From Anaerosporomusa subterranea (GTDB lineage Bacteria > Bacillota > Negativicutes > Sporomusales > Acetonemataceae): a DNA stretch of 64,000 bases. The number at the start of each line of letters is the position of its first letter. The first letter of the stretch is position 1. The stretch lies in contig NZ_LSGP01000025.1 of NCBI RefSeq assembly GCF_001611555.1, forward strand, positions 310,001-374,000. Reading direction: 5' to 3'. Made by a program: the position numbers and the translations under genes. The notes beneath the pieces were generated by a model. The model made no database searches. It was not told the origin of the DNA and saw nothing but the letters and a program-made list of their open reading frames with translations. Positions 41,277 to 50,132 of the stretch are shown one piece after another.

Positions 41277-41724
41277 GGAATCTTCTCCCTAAGGCAATCT
41301 GATACTGAGCCATGTTGCAAACACCTCCGGTACAGAATGTCGTCTAGCAACTCCATTCTACCGGGTTTTGGATCATGGTTCCCTATTGTACACAATTATA
41401 CGGACTTAACTCCTCCACGATCAAATAATATGTTTAAACTAAAAGGAATTAATTGTATAATATAGAAAGTATTGTAATGGTCTGAATATTCATTTTTTAT
41501 GATGGATAAGAATGATTGTTACAATTCGCCGCAATGGGTAAAATATGAAGCCACCATGACGCAAGCGTACAAATTTCGCTGGAAACGAGGTGGGCATAAT
41601 GGCAAAACGTCGCTGTGAAAATCCAGACACGTCGTAAAACAAACCCGTAATGTCCAGTTGCCTTTCGCGTGAAATCCAGAGACACCAGAGATTTGACTTT
41701 ACAGTATAGGGAGGGATAAGTGGT
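41277..41724. other. intergenic region before the MFS gene
   Basis: No convincing gene. A plus-strand stretch around 41530-41690 gives broken protein-like fragments (EATMTQAYKFRWKRGG) with stops and may be decayed coding DNA. The MFS promoter should lie here. Confidence 0.35.
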
Positions 41725-43059
41725 ATGAAAACTGATGAAAGTTTTGAAACAAAGACTTATCACAAGGTTGATCTGCGGCTAATTCCGTTTCTCTTTCTAT
41801 GTTATATCCTTGCGTATCTTGACCGGGTAAACGTGGGTTTCGCAAAACTACAGATGCTTAAGGATCTATCGCTGAGCGACGCGGCTTTTGCAGCGGGTGC
41901 CGGCATTTTCTTCATTGGGTATTTCTTCTTTGAAGTTCCCAGCAACATTCTATTGAAGAAATTCGGGGCACGCATGTGGATTGCGAGAATCATGGTCACA
42001 TGGGGCATTGTTTCTGCCTGCATGGTGTTTGTGTATGACGAATGGTCTTTCTACGTCATGCGGTTTATCCTGGGCATCGCAGAAGCCGGATTCTTTCCGG
42101 GAGTCATTTTTTATCTTACACTGTGGTATCCTTCCAGGCTCCGAGCCACTCGAACCGCATGGTTTGTATCGGCTATCGCCGTTTCCGGGGTCATTGGCAA
42201 CCCCATATCCGGCTGGATCATGGATTTGTTTTCAGGCGCAATGGGGCTGGCGGGATGGCAATGGTTATTTATTGTTGAAGGCATTCCTTCCATTATCGTT
42301 GGATTTTGGGTTATATATTATCTAGACAGCAGCATTGAAGAATCAAAATGGCTTACTGCCGAAGAGAAAGCCATGCTTGCCAAGAATATTGTAGCGGAAG
42401 ACAAGCATAAAACTGAACATAAGCTGATGGATGCCTTCAAAAGCGGGAAAGTTTGGGTGCTATGCGCCATTTATTTCACGCTGATGATCGGCCTGTACGG
42501 AATTGCTTTCTGGTTACCCACGATTGTTAAGGCCTTTGGCATACAAGGCTATTTTGGGGTTGGCGTGATTACGGCAATACCTTATGGCGTAGCCGTTATC
42601 GGAATGATTCTTTTAAGTCGTCATTCAGATAAAACGGGAGAGCGTCGACTACATTATGTTTACAATGTTACTGCAGGAGCTGCCGGTTTGGTTCTGAGCG
42701 GGGTGTTCGCTTCGAATCCTGTTCTGGCCATAATATTTTTGTCGATCAGCACACTTGGGGTTATTGGGTCCATGCCGCTGTTTTGGCCGTTACCGTCCGC
42801 ATTCCTGGCTGGAACGGCAGCAGCAGCCGGTATTGGCATTGTGAACTCGGTAGGCAATTTAGGAGGCTATTTCGGGCCCAATATCCCGGTATGGGCAAAA
42901 CTTGTTTCTTCCGACCCCTCCGCGGCGTTGTATATCATCGCGGGAATTCTAATGGTTGGAGCGGGCTTGACCTATTTCTATATTCCGGAGACGCTGCGTG
43001 TCAGGGTGGGTGAGGCCCCGGTGACGTCAAGCGCCAAGGCGGGTGCTGGTAAGAATTAA
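41725..43059 (+). CDS. MFS transporter, anion:cation symporter (ACS) family
   Basis: A 444-residue, 12-helix major facilitator protein. The ACS-type signature near the N-terminus (YLDRVNVGFAKLQM) and the loop GIAEAGFFPGVIFYLTLWYP followed by RLRATR match the family that carries organic acids such as tartrate, phthalate or glucarate with protons. AGGGAGGG precedes the ATG. It stands alone with its own terminator, inside the tRNA-Ala-flanked island, so it was probably acquired. No catabolic gene for a carboxylate is near, and the substrate is unknown. Confidence 0.88.
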   Translation: MKTDESFETKTYHKVDLRLIPFLFLCYILAYLDRVNVGFAKLQMLKDLSLSDAAFAAGAGIFFIGYFFFEVPSNILLKKFGARMWIARIMVTWGIVSACMVFVYDEWSFYVMRFILGIAEAGFFPGVIFYLTLWYPSRLRATRTAWFVSAIAVSGVIGNPISGWIMDLFSGAMGLAGWQWLFIVEGIPSIIVGFWVIYYLDSSIEESKWLTAEEKAMLAKNIVAEDKHKTEHKLMDAFKSGKVWVLCAIYFTLMIGLYGIAFWLPTIVKAFGIQGYFGVGVITAIPYGVAVIGMILLSRHSDKTGERRLHYVYNVTAGAAGLVLSGVFASNPVLAIIFLSISTLGVIGSMPLFWPLPSAFLAGTAAAAGIGIVNSVGNLGGYFGPNIPVWAKLVSSDPSAALYIIAGILMVGAGLTYFYIPETLRVRVGEAPVTSSAKAGAGKN

Positions 43060-43193
43060 CGAATACGTTTTTTACATGAGGAATATTTTACATGCTATCC
43101 CAGCGATTAAATTAGTGTTTCCTTAGCACTAAGGCAGCAAGAAAATTCCTCATACCATCTCACCTCACCATAGTAAAATATCATCTCGCCCAA
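43060..43193. other. short intergenic spacer after the MFS gene
   Basis: Nothing recognisable was seen between the stop codon and the terminator. Confidence 0.4.
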
Positions 43194-43239
43194 GAAGGGG
43201 AATCAGCGTCATAAACTGCTAATTCCCCTTCTCTTTTTT
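43194..43239 (+). terminator. intrinsic terminator of the MFS gene
   Basis: A 14-bp stem with one wobble (43194-43207 with 43218-43231) followed by TCTTTTTTC. Confidence 0.85.
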
Positions 43240-43341
43240 CCAGCGTCGTCCCTATGATACCGAAGGGTCATTCACTCACTTTTCGGGACAAAGTGGACAG
43301 TCCCGGATTGTCACTGCTTTGAGTGAAGCTGGAGAAGCGGA

Positions 43342-43428
43342 GAAGACTGCCGCGCTGCGCTCGCAGTGACATAGACCTGGTGCGCCGTTCCGTGTCATTA
43401 CGAGCCCGTTGGCCGAGGCAATCTTCCC
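43342..43428. repeat. inverted pair of TCATTGCGAG-type repeats, locus 1
   Basis: 43342-43371 (inverted) and 43393-43428 (direct) are two copies of a unit of the form TGTCATTGCGAGCnnAGCnnnGCAATCTTC, facing each other across 21 bases. A second facing pair lies at 52015-52171. The unit is a commonly seen intergenic repeat type in bacteria; the paired form can make a long hairpin. Confidence 0.65.
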
Positions 43429-43617
43429 ATTTTCATTTTCTTTGGCCTTACCAGTCTCGCGTTCCGAAGACCAGAATGACCGACATTAATCAGTAACAAT
43501 AAATAAAAAACCTACATCAAAAATTCGATGTAACTGGTAGTCGCTAAATCTACCGCACAGCATGGCATATCCTCAATTGTCGTATAATTGTCGTCAAACG
43601 CCATTTTGGAAACAAAA

Positions 43618-43637
43618 AAAGGACCAAAAAGTCCTTT
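43618..43637 (-). terminator. terminator of a lost tRNA
   Basis: AAAGGAC-TTTTTG-GTCCTTT on the minus strand followed by TTTTG, 7 bases after the CCA of the tRNA fragment at 43645. Confidence 0.7.
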
Positions 43638-43644
43638 CATTTGC

Positions 43645-43669
43645 TGGTCGGAGCGGCGAGATTCGAACT
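43645..43669 (-). pseudogene. 3' fragment of another tRNA
   Basis: On the minus strand AGTTCGAATCTCGCCGCTCCGACCA is a T-arm and acceptor 3' strand with CCA, here 25 bases long, with no matching 5' part in view. It keeps its own terminator. The acceptor differs from tRNA-Ala, so a different tRNA was the donor or target. Confidence 0.6.
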
Positions 43670-43740
43670 AACGCACTCATTGCAATGCTTTCCATCTTGT
43701 CTCCATACGTTTTGGGCATCATTTTGGGCATCAAAACCAA

Positions 43741-43772
43741 AAGGCTTGCAAGGTAAAAACCTCGCAAACCTT
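43741..43772 (-). terminator. intrinsic terminator of tRNA-Ala
   Basis: A 13-bp stem with two mismatches and TAAAAA loop, eight bases after the tRNA CCA end on the minus strand. Confidence 0.8.
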
Positions 43773-43780
43773 ATGCTTCC

Positions 43781-43856
<76 letters not shown>

Positions 43857-44016
43857 ATAGGTACCGGCGAAAACCGGACAATCATTATTATATATAAGAG
43901 GGCATAGAATGTCAACTACCTTGATCCTCTCAATGCCAACTTTTTTATGCAAACATAACAGTATCGCTTATCAACATATACTAGGATAAAGGCTAAGCCG
44001 AAAAGGAGTGATTTAC

Positions 44017-44184
44017 TTGTCACAGTCATTAGCAGATCTATTCGCATCCGAGACCGTGAAAAATAAGCCTCGCAAACCCCATCCGGCTGAAACTGCTTCA
44101 ATGCAGCAAGATATTCCGCTCGCGTATCCGGCAGCGGAAACTGTTTCTGATGTTATCCCCCCTGATGAAGGAAAACCCACGTGA
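44017..44184 (+). CDS. 55-residue acidic/proline-rich protein of unknown function
   Basis: A TTG start at 44017 has AAAAGGAGTG upstream at normal spacing. The product (SQSLADLFASETV, KPRKPHPAETASM, DVIPPDEGKP) is soluble and probably disordered, with no family I recognise. It precedes a second small TTG-start gene at 44319 on the same strand. Clean ribosome site and lack of stops favour a real gene. Confidence 0.55.
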   Translation: MSQSLADLFASETVKNKPRKPHPAETASMQQDIPLAYPAAETVSDVIPPDEGKPT

Positions 44185-44291
44185 TGGTTGTACCAAAAAT
44201 TGAGTGAAATCCGCTTCAAGACTAAGCCATGTTAGCAGACGAGTTGCTATCTGCAGCCAACATGTTTTCAAATTAATCGGACTTGATTCGG

Positions 44292-44321
44292 CAACACTAT
44301 CACCAGGAGGTGATAGTGTTG
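44292..44321 (+). promoter_or_regulatory. hairpin enclosing the ribosome site of the 51-residue gene
   Basis: A perfect 13-bp inverted repeat (44292-44304 with 44309-44321) has AGGA as its loop. The AGGAGG site (44305-44310) and the TTG start (44319-44321) lie in it, so the mRNA structure could gate translation. Confidence 0.6.
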
Positions 44322-44474
44322 GAAAAGAAACAAGATTTGACTTCGTTCCTAGCAGAATACGGGCCAGGCAATCCAGAACCTCAGCAATTTAAGGATTCAT
44401 CAAAAAGCTCTCGCGATGACCTCAGCGCGTTGCAGGCAGCGGAGGAATACATTGAAGGCAAAGCAGAACAGTAA
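44319..44474 (+). CDS. 51-residue acidic protein of unknown function
   Basis: The likely start is TTG at 44319, eight bases after AGGAGG. The product (EKKQDLTSFLAEYGPG, then QQFKDSSKSSRDDLSAL and AAEEYIEGKAEQ) is acidic, helical in its last part and has no known family. Ribosome site and start codon are inside a perfect hairpin, suggesting translational control. It ends at a strong terminator shared with the convergent S1-protein gene. Confidence 0.6.
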   Translation: MEKKQDLTSFLAEYGPGNPEPQQFKDSSKSSRDDLSALQAAEEYIEGKAEQ

Positions 44475-44477
44475 TGC

Positions 44478-44530
44478 AAAGGGCGAATGGCGCTAATCAT
44501 CGATTACGATGACGCACTATTCGCCCTTTT
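44478..44530. terminator. bidirectional intrinsic terminator
   Basis: AAAGGGCGAAT (44478-44488) pairs with ATTCGCCCTTT (44519-44529), with further weak pairing inside; it separates convergent genes. Confidence 0.85.
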
Positions 44531-44531
44531 G

Positions 44532-45407
44532 CTATTGTTGACTTTCCTGATTGCACAGTTGCGTCCAGCCGTCTTTCTGCTCTACTTTTCCCTCTTTCAT
44601 CAATCGACCTAACGCCCGCTTGAATGCAGCTTTGCTAATACCAAATTTTGCTTTAATGATTTCCGGCGAAGTCTCATCCGTATAGGGCATTCTTCCTCTG
44701 GCAGCCATAGCGTCCAAGAGTTTGGCTGAGTCCAGGTCCATCGCATTTTCTTTTACCGGGCGCATGGAAACATTGATTCGTCCATCTTCACGAACAAAGG
44801 TCACACGCACGGTTAGCTCTTCGCCGACTTTTGGCCGGCTCGTCATTTCGTCATTATGTAAAAACGCCAGCCAGCGCTCCTTGGTCAGTAAAAAGGCCCC
44901 AAACTCAGACATATTGTAGATAGAAGCAGTCACTTCATCGCCAACCTTAACACCTTCAGCCGGCTTAGCTACCCGCTGCATTTCTGCATCAACATCCATA
45001 CTAACAGCCATTCTACCTGACTTATCGCGATACAGTTTTGCCCAGATTGTCTCACCGGTTTTCACACTGCCACGCATTTCAGCAAACGGCAAAAACACAC
45101 CGCGTTCAGCGCCAATATCGACAAAGGCGCCATCACGGGTCGTATTGATTACCTTAACCCGGGCAATCTGGCCTTCTTGCATTTTAGGTAAATTCATACT
45201 GGCGGTTAAGCGGTCTTTCGGATCTAAATACAAATACACGGCTACTTCGTCGCCAATCGCAATTTCCCGCGTCTGCTGCGCTTTATGCAACAGGATATCC
45301 TCGCTGGTTTTGCCTGTGCCTGCGTCAAGGAAAACGCCAAGTTCAGAAGAGCGCACAGCGCGCAAAGTCACTACATTGCCGGCCTGCAGTTTCTTTTCGG
45401 GGTCCAT
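44532..45407 (-). CDS. S1-domain RNA-binding protein (CvfB/YitL family)
   Basis: A 291-residue protein with tandem S1-like OB domains (for example ITARVKVINTTRDGAFVDIG-type repeats at about 75-95 and the segment VTASIYNMSEFGAFLL) and a C-terminal winged helix (AKFGISKAAFKRALGRLMKEGKV). This is the CvfB layout, an RNA-binding regulator of virulence and stress genes in Staphylococcus. Two tandem ATGs (45410, 45407) exist; the second is better placed after GAGGT. The rsfS stop overlaps the first ATG, so the genes are coupled. Confidence 0.9.
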   Translation of the reverse strand: MDPEKKLQAGNVVTLRAVRSSELGVFLDAGTGKTSEDILLHKAQQTREIAIGDEVAVYLYLDPKDRLTASMNLPKMQEGQIARVKVINTTRDGAFVDIGAERGVFLPFAEMRGSVKTGETIWAKLYRDKSGRMAVSMDVDAEMQRVAKPAEGVKVGDEVTASIYNMSEFGAFLLTKERWLAFLHNDEMTSRPKVGEELTVRVTFVREDGRINVSMRPVKENAMDLDSAKLLDAMAARGRMPYTDETSPEIIKAKFGISKAAFKRALGRLMKEGKVEQKDGWTQLCNQESQQ

Positions 45408-45409
45408 CA

Positions 45410-45760
45410 TCAGACCTCAAAATGGCGGACTTTTGCGTCGCCCCATAAGCGTTCCAAATTGTAGAACTCACGGTCTTCCTCAACGAAAATATGAGCTACC
45501 GCGACACCGTAATCAAGCAGTATCCAGCGTGAGTCGCGGAAACCTTCTTTGCGCAGCAATTCCACGCCAGCCTCGGCAAGCTTGTCTTCGATATTATCGG
45601 CAATTGCTTGCGCTTGGATAACTGATCCCGCGCTTGCGACAACAAAATAATCGGTGACAGGCGATAAATTAGCCATGTCTAAAATAGCGATATCGCGAGC
45701 TTTTTTATCTCCGGCAGCCTGGGCAATCATTTCAGCTATCTTTTCTAGGTTTTCTGTCAT
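45410..45760 (-). CDS. rsfS: ribosome silencing factor RsfS
   Basis: The 116-residue protein matches RsfS/Iojap, which binds ribosomal protein L14 and blocks subunit joining under starvation. Conserved parts are ILDMANLSPVTDYFVVASA, RKEGFRDSRWILLDYG and FVEEDREFYNLERLWGDA. The ATG at 45760 has GGAGG upstream, replacing a longer start at 45796. It lies in the common Firmicutes cluster with yqeK and nadD, here with an LCP gene between. Confidence 0.95.
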   Translation of the reverse strand: MTENLEKIAEMIAQAAGDKKARDIAILDMANLSPVTDYFVVASAGSVIQAQAIADNIEDKLAEAGVELLRKEGFRDSRWILLDYGVAVAHIFVEEDREFYNLERLWGDAKVRHFEV

Positions 45761-45883
45761 AGTAACCTCCCGCAGCCAAGTAGTTTTGGTCTGCACTATT
45801 ATTTTTACACGGATACGCCGTGTTATGCGCTAAAACAAATATGTAAGCGCCCCAGCAAGCGCCGGGGCTTGAAAAAAATTCAT

Positions 45884-46888
45884 TTAGTTAAGGAATGGAA
45901 CTCGAGAGTCAGATGAGGAATTGCCGACGGTTGCCGATGCTTTGTCTGTAAACAGTCGCTGGACCAGACGCCGGGTCTCTTTTTGGTCTGGCACCCAGTA
46001 GCTCAGTCCATCGATATCGGCAAAGTTTCCTGGCAACATTTCGGTCTTAAAACCGTCGGTTTGCATGCCTTTCATCGTATTCACCAACTTGAGCATGGTG
46101 AACAGGGACATATCGGTAGTGACATATTGATTAATGGTGCCAACAAGAGACGGCACTTTCAGAATTGTTCCTACCTGCAGTACTTCCTCAGACAGAGCTT
46201 TTAAAAATCGCTGCTGACGTTGCACCCGCCCAATGTCGCCGAGCTCATCATGGCGAAACCGTACATATTGTCCGGCTTTTTCCCCGTCAAGATGCTGATA
46301 GCCTTTGGTTAACTCTATCGTCAAATTGGCATAGGGATCTTGATATTTCATGTTATCCTCAACATACAAGTCTACTCCGCCAAGAATGTCGACGACTTTG
46401 ATAAAACCCTGCCAATCTACAGCGGTATAGTAGCTGATAGGGATACCTAGCAGATTCTCCACAGTTTGCGTTGCCAAGTCGGCTCCGCCATAGGCGTAGG
46501 CATGAGTGATCTTATCCAGCCCTTGATGGCCGGGAATAGCGACGCGAGTATCCCGCGGAATGGACAGCAAGTTAGCTGTGCCATCTTTCGGATTAATGCT
46601 GGCGACGATCATCGTGTCAGACCGCCTCGCTGATGATCCGGGATTCTCATTGTCTGGTTCATCTACTCCCAATAATAAGATATTCACACGATTTTTCAGT
46701 GTATCATCTGTTTTAAGCACTGCGTTAGATGTAGCGGAACCGCCATTTTTAGCAGTGTTGAAGTAATCAGAATACAGATAAACCATGGCCCCGGTGAAAG
46801 CGGTGACGGTAACGAAGAATAGCATGACCAGTAAAAAAACTCGCTGCCAACGAATACGGTAATGGGCGCGCGGTTCCTTTTTCTTCAT
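45884..46888 (-). CDS. LytR-CpsA-Psr family protein
   Basis: A 334-residue LCP protein with a short cytoplasmic tail, one membrane helix (about residues 16-39) and an extracytoplasmic catalytic domain. Conserved residues are in LLLGVDEPD, RRSDTMIVASI, LSIPRDTRV and RFRHDELGDIGRVQRQQ, the polyprenyl-phosphate binding site. LCP enzymes move glycopolymers from lipid carriers to peptidoglycan or proteins. It sits between yqeK and rsfS, a frequent arrangement in Negativicutes and Clostridia. Which polymer it transfers is unknown. Confidence 0.92.
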   Translation of the reverse strand: MKKKEPRAHYRIRWQRVFLLVMLFFVTVTAFTGAMVYLYSDYFNTAKNGGSATSNAVLKTDDTLKNRVNILLLGVDEPDNENPGSSARRSDTMIVASINPKDGTANLLSIPRDTRVAIPGHQGLDKITHAYAYGGADLATQTVENLLGIPISYYTAVDWQGFIKVVDILGGVDLYVEDNMKYQDPYANLTIELTKGYQHLDGEKAGQYVRFRHDELGDIGRVQRQQRFLKALSEEVLQVGTILKVPSLVGTINQYVTTDMSLFTMLKLVNTMKGMQTDGFKTEMLPGNFADIDGLSYWVPDQKETRRLVQRLFTDKASATVGNSSSDSRVPFLN

Positions 46889-46936
46889 AAAAACGTCCCC
46901 CTCTCCTCTAACTTTGCAGGGAGCACGGGATCGTGC

Positions 46937-47506
46937 TCAATTGTCGCGCTGAAGTAGCAGCTCATTTCTCCCTTCCACAGTAGCCGGATGAATCAGTCCG
47001 CCACGGCTGATAATATATTGGATACTATGGTCATATGACTCAATCATGGCAGCGGCTAAATTGGTCTGCGCCAGTGAACGCAGCTTGTCCACGCCGGGGA
47101 AACTCCGAGTGGGTTCAATATAATCAGCCAAATAAACGATCACAGAAAGCTGACCCAAATTCGGTCCGCCTACTGTATGGGCGGCGATCGCAGCAATAAT
47201 TTCCGGATCAGTTATGCCATAAATGGTTTGCGCTAAACGCGCGCCAATTGGTGCATGCAACAATGCCAATTCCCTGCGTTCGATGCTACCCATCACTATA
47301 CCAAAGGACTGAGCTGTATGCAATAGGGTATTCCTGGGCATCTCGCGGGCGCAGTCATGCAAAAGGCCTGCAAGTCTCGCCTTTTCCACATCACCACTGT
47401 GACGTTCTGCCAACTGAACAGCCGTTTCACTAACACCGACAGAATGCTCGAAGCGGCGAGCAGAAAGCCGATGTTTGAGAGTTTGTTTGATTTGTTGAAA
47501 GGTCAT
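46937..47506 (-). CDS. yqeK: HD-domain Ap4A hydrolase YqeK
   Basis: The 189-residue HD-superfamily protein has HSVGVSETAVQLAERH, LLHDCARE (HD motif), LLHAPIGARLAQ and AAHTVGGPNLGQLSVIVYLADYIEPTR, the YqeK signature. YqeK hydrolyses diadenosine tetraphosphate symmetrically. The ATG at 47506 with AGGTGAAAG upstream is preferred over an upstream start at 47563. It usually follows nadD, as it does here apart from the inserted RRM gene. Confidence 0.92.
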   Translation of the reverse strand: MTFQQIKQTLKHRLSARRFEHSVGVSETAVQLAERHSGDVEKARLAGLLHDCAREMPRNTLLHTAQSFGIVMGSIERRELALLHAPIGARLAQTIYGITDPEIIAAIAAHTVGGPNLGQLSVIVYLADYIEPTRSFPGVDKLRSLAQTNLAAAMIESYDHSIQYIISRGGLIHPATVEGRNELLLQRDN

Positions 47507-47753
47507 GGCTTTCACCTGCCCTGCTCTTACTATTGGACAAAATTGTACCATATTTGCGGGCATTGATAAAGACCTATCTGCGTTGTTAGGACCATAAACT
47601 CATTGCTAGCATACCGTATCATACGCGTCACTGCTGAGCCTGCGGTGCTGCCTAGTGATGTATTTTGTTTTCCTGCATCAGATAGTCGCTAGTCTCATAG
47701 GCAACAACCTCTGGTCTTTCTGGACGCCGTCGGAAGAGGATTTAAAATTTTAA

Positions 47754-47777
47754 AGCCTCTTCCATTTGGAAGAGGCT
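47754..47777 (-). terminator. intrinsic terminator of the RRM gene
   Basis: A perfect 10-bp stem (47754-47763 with 47768-47777) with AAAATTTTAAAG on the left, giving a T-rich tail on the minus strand. Confidence 0.85.
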
Positions 47778-47784
47778 GAGGCCT

Positions 47785-48036
47785 TTAGCTTTGCCGAGGT
47801 TTTGCCTCGTTGACTACGAGTTGACGTCCACCAAAGTCTTTGCCGTTCATGCCGGAGATCATCTTTTCGACATCAGGGTCATCAACTTCGACAAAACCAA
47901 AGCCTCGAGATCGACCGGTTTCTTTGTCGGTGATAATCCGGCTGGAGTGAACCGTACCAAATTCGCGAAAAGCGTCTGCGAGTGAAGTATCGGTTGTTGA
48001 CCATGGCAGATTGCCGACATATAAGGTTGCCGCCAT
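47785..48036 (-). CDS. RRM-type RNA-binding protein
   Basis: An 83-residue single RNA recognition motif. RNP2 (LYVGNL, residues 5-10) and RNP1 (RGFGFVEV, about 44-51) are complete, with DAFREFGTV and the FGGRQLVVNEA C-terminal strand. Stand-alone RRM proteins of this type occur in cyanobacteria and some Firmicutes and are thought to act as RNA chaperones. It has its own terminator. AAGAGGTGA lies upstream of the ATG. Confidence 0.93.
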   Translation of the reverse strand: MAATLYVGNLPWSTTDTSLADAFREFGTVHSSRIITDKETGRSRGFGFVEVDDPDVEKMISGMNGKDFGGRQLVVNEAKPRQS

Positions 48037-48128
48037 TCAGTAATTCACCTCTTCTTTTTGAGTCAGGACTACATTCACATTATTTGCGAAACCTGATTAT
48101 TTATTCTGCCCAACACCTGGAAGCAGGT

Positions 48129-48749
48129 TCATTGCTCTGTGTACAATTGTTCCTTTTTGATATATTCTGCCACGCTTTCCGGGACTAAATAGCGGATGGA
48201 CAGACCCTGCCGTAATCGCTCACGAATCTGGGTGGCAGAAATATCTAGTTGCGGGGTATTAACACGAAGAACTCGGTTGCGTCCTTTTTCGCCAAGGCGG
48301 GCAATAATCGGGTCAATCGCTTCAAGTGCTCCTGGTCGACTGGCGGCGGCAAACCAGCATAAGTCTAGAAGCGTATCTAGGTCTTTCCAGGTTAGTAAAT
48401 CTCTGATAGCATCCGCGCCGGTAATACAGAACAGTTCTGTGTTAGGCCCATACTCGTTTAAGAGCCTACGTACAGTATCAATCGTATACGATGGGCCAGA
48501 CCGTTCAATTTCCATTGGTAAAACCGCAAAATGTGGATTTGACGCTGTAGCCATCACGGTCATTAAATAGCGGTGTACGGCTGGAGTGATAATCTGGCCT
48601 TGCTTATGCGGCGGCGAACCGGCTGGTATGAACAGCACTTTATCCAAGTGAAAATCAGTCCGCACAATTTCGGCTGTGATTAAATGGCCGATGTGGATGG
48701 GGTCAAACGTTCCACCCATAATGCCTAGCCGTTGTTTTTGCATATCCAT
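48129..48749 (-). CDS. nadD: nicotinate-nucleotide adenylyltransferase
   Basis: The 206-residue nucleotidyltransferase makes deamido-NAD from nicotinate mononucleotide and ATP. Motifs: GIMGGTFDPIHIGHL with the two catalytic His, FIPAGSPPHK, ITGADAIRDL and DISATQIRERL near the C-terminus (the SxT/SR ATP-binding site). ATG at 48749 has GGAGACG upstream; a second ATG two codons on is possible. It lies in the usual group with yqeK and rsfS. Confidence 0.95.
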   Translation of the reverse strand: MDMQKQRLGIMGGTFDPIHIGHLITAEIVRTDFHLDKVLFIPAGSPPHKQGQIITPAVHRYLMTVMATASNPHFAVLPMEIERSGPSYTIDTVRRLLNEYGPNTELFCITGADAIRDLLTWKDLDTLLDLCWFAAASRPGALEAIDPIIARLGEKGRNRVLRVNTPQLDISATQIRERLRQGLSIRYLVPESVAEYIKKEQLYTEQ

Positions 48750-48775
48750 CTTTATCGTCTCCAGATCGTATTCTT

Positions 48776-48925
48776 TTACTTGTAGACCAAATCAAGTAAT
48801 AACTTAATTACCCACATTACCGCGATGAGAAACAACAGCGCCCGCAGTCGGTCAACAATATCAAAACGCGTTTTTTCTTCGTTCAGCCAAGCTCTGAGAT
48901 TTTGCCAAAAGCTGTATTTACTCAT
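48776..48925 (-). CDS. 49-residue membrane protein coupled to the MacB-like permease
   Basis: The ATG at 48925 lies inside the last codons of the upstream permease gene (overlap 8 bases), so translation is probably coupled. The peptide has a basic amphipathic start ([20 protein letters not shown]) and one helix ([21 protein letters not shown]). It could be a small subunit or modulator of the efflux complex; I recognise no family. The first efflux operon has no equivalent gene after its permease. Confidence 0.65.
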   Translation of the reverse strand: MSKYSFWQNLRAWLNEEKTRFDIVDRLRALLFLIAVMWVIKLLLDLVYK

Positions 48926-50132
48926 AGCGTAACGCCTCAATCGGATCAAGTAGGGCGGCTTTGCGTGCCGGATAAAGACCGAAGAACAAGCCGATAAGCA
49001 CTGAAAACCCAAAGGCGGCGACTATTGACCAAAGTGATATTACTGTATTCCAATTCGCCACAGCGGAAATAACGTATGAAGCGCCAATTCCCAGTGCTAT
49101 GCCGATAAGCCCCCCGGTCACGCCAATGACGACCGCTTCGATGAGAAATTGCAGTAGAATGTTGGCATAGGTTGCTCCAATAGCCTTGCGTATACCGATT
49201 TCACGGGTCCGCTCGGTTACAGAAACCAGCATGATATTCATAATTCCAATCCCGCCGACTAATAAAGAAATGGCTGCAATATTACCAAGCAGCAGGGTGA
49301 TCGTTTTTGTCGTTTCTTCCGCTGTTGCCATGACCGCAGCCAGATTTCTGACCGTGAAGTTATCGGCTGCGCCTAACGAAATCCGATGACGAGCCCGCAG
49401 CAAAGCGCTAATATCCTCTTGCACCTGGTCGATCACATCTGCACTTGCCGCCTGGACGCTGATATTATGTAGATGTGTAATGCCCATCATGCGTTCTTGC
49501 GCAGTAGTAATCGGTATGATTGCCAAATCATCCTGGTCCTGACCGCCCGCGGACTGACCTTTGGATTCTAATACGCCGATCACGCGAAACGGCGCTTTAT
49601 TAATCCGGATAGTCTGGCCGATCGGGTCAACATCGTTAAATAGATTATCTGCCGTCGTTTTGCCCAATACAGCGACTCTCGCTCGCGTATTCAGATCTTG
49701 CGTGGAAAAGGAAACTCCGCTTCCCACATTGAAGTTGCGAATCTCTAGAAACTCTGGTGTAGTCCCCTGAATGTTAGTGTACCAGTTCTTGTTATTGAAA
49801 ACCAACTGATATTGACGGCTAACACTAGGCGCCACCAGACTGATGCCTGGCACTTCTTTGGCAATCGCCTGGGCGTCTTTAGGCGTCAGCGTAGTACTTG
49901 AGCCAGCAGCCATTCTCACGCCAGAGGGGGAGGTTGCGCCTGGCATAACGATCAACAAATTACTGCCAAGGCTAGCAATAGAATTTTGCACTTTTTGCCG
50001 CACACCCATGCCTAGTGACACCATGGCAATGACAGCGCCCACGCCGATAATAATGCCGAGCATGGTGAGCACAGAACGCAGTTTATTAGCGCGCAGACCT
50101 TCCAGCGCGATCACAACGCTTTCCCAGAACAT
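48918..50132 (-). CDS. MacB-type ABC transporter permease, copy 2
   Basis: The 404-residue permease is closely similar to the one at 28122: the same first helix [19 protein letters not shown], the external domain (for example [23 protein letters not shown]) and the C-terminal helices with [17 protein letters not shown]. The ATG at 50132 overlaps the ATPase stop (TGATG) and has GGAGG upstream. With ATPase and adaptor it forms a second MacAB-type set that lacks its own TolC, so it may share the channel at 31143. Confidence 0.9.
   Translation of the reverse strand: MFWESVVIALEGLRANKLRSVLTMLGIIIGVGAVIAMVSLGMGVRQKVQNSIASLGSNLLIVMPGATSPSGVRMAAGSSTTLTPKDAQAIAKEVPGISLVAPSVSRQYQLVFNNKNWYTNIQGTTPEFLEIRNFNVGSGVSFSTQDLNTRARVAVLGKTTADNLFNDVDPIGQTIRINKAPFRVIGVLESKGQSAGGQDQDDLAIIPITTAQERMMGITHLHNISVQAASADVIDQVQEDISALLRARHRISLGAADNFTVRNLAAVMATAEETTKTITLLLGNIAAISLLVGGIGIMNIMLVSVTERTREIGIRKAIGATYANILLQFLIEAVVIGVTGGLIGIALGIGASYVISAVANWNTVISLWSIVAAFGFSVLIGLFFGLYPARKAALLDPIEALRYE

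Noticed and set aside
41521-41690. Possible transposase remnant before the MFS gene
   Set aside because: Short protein-like pieces with stops; no family motif, no inverted repeats and no target duplication seen.
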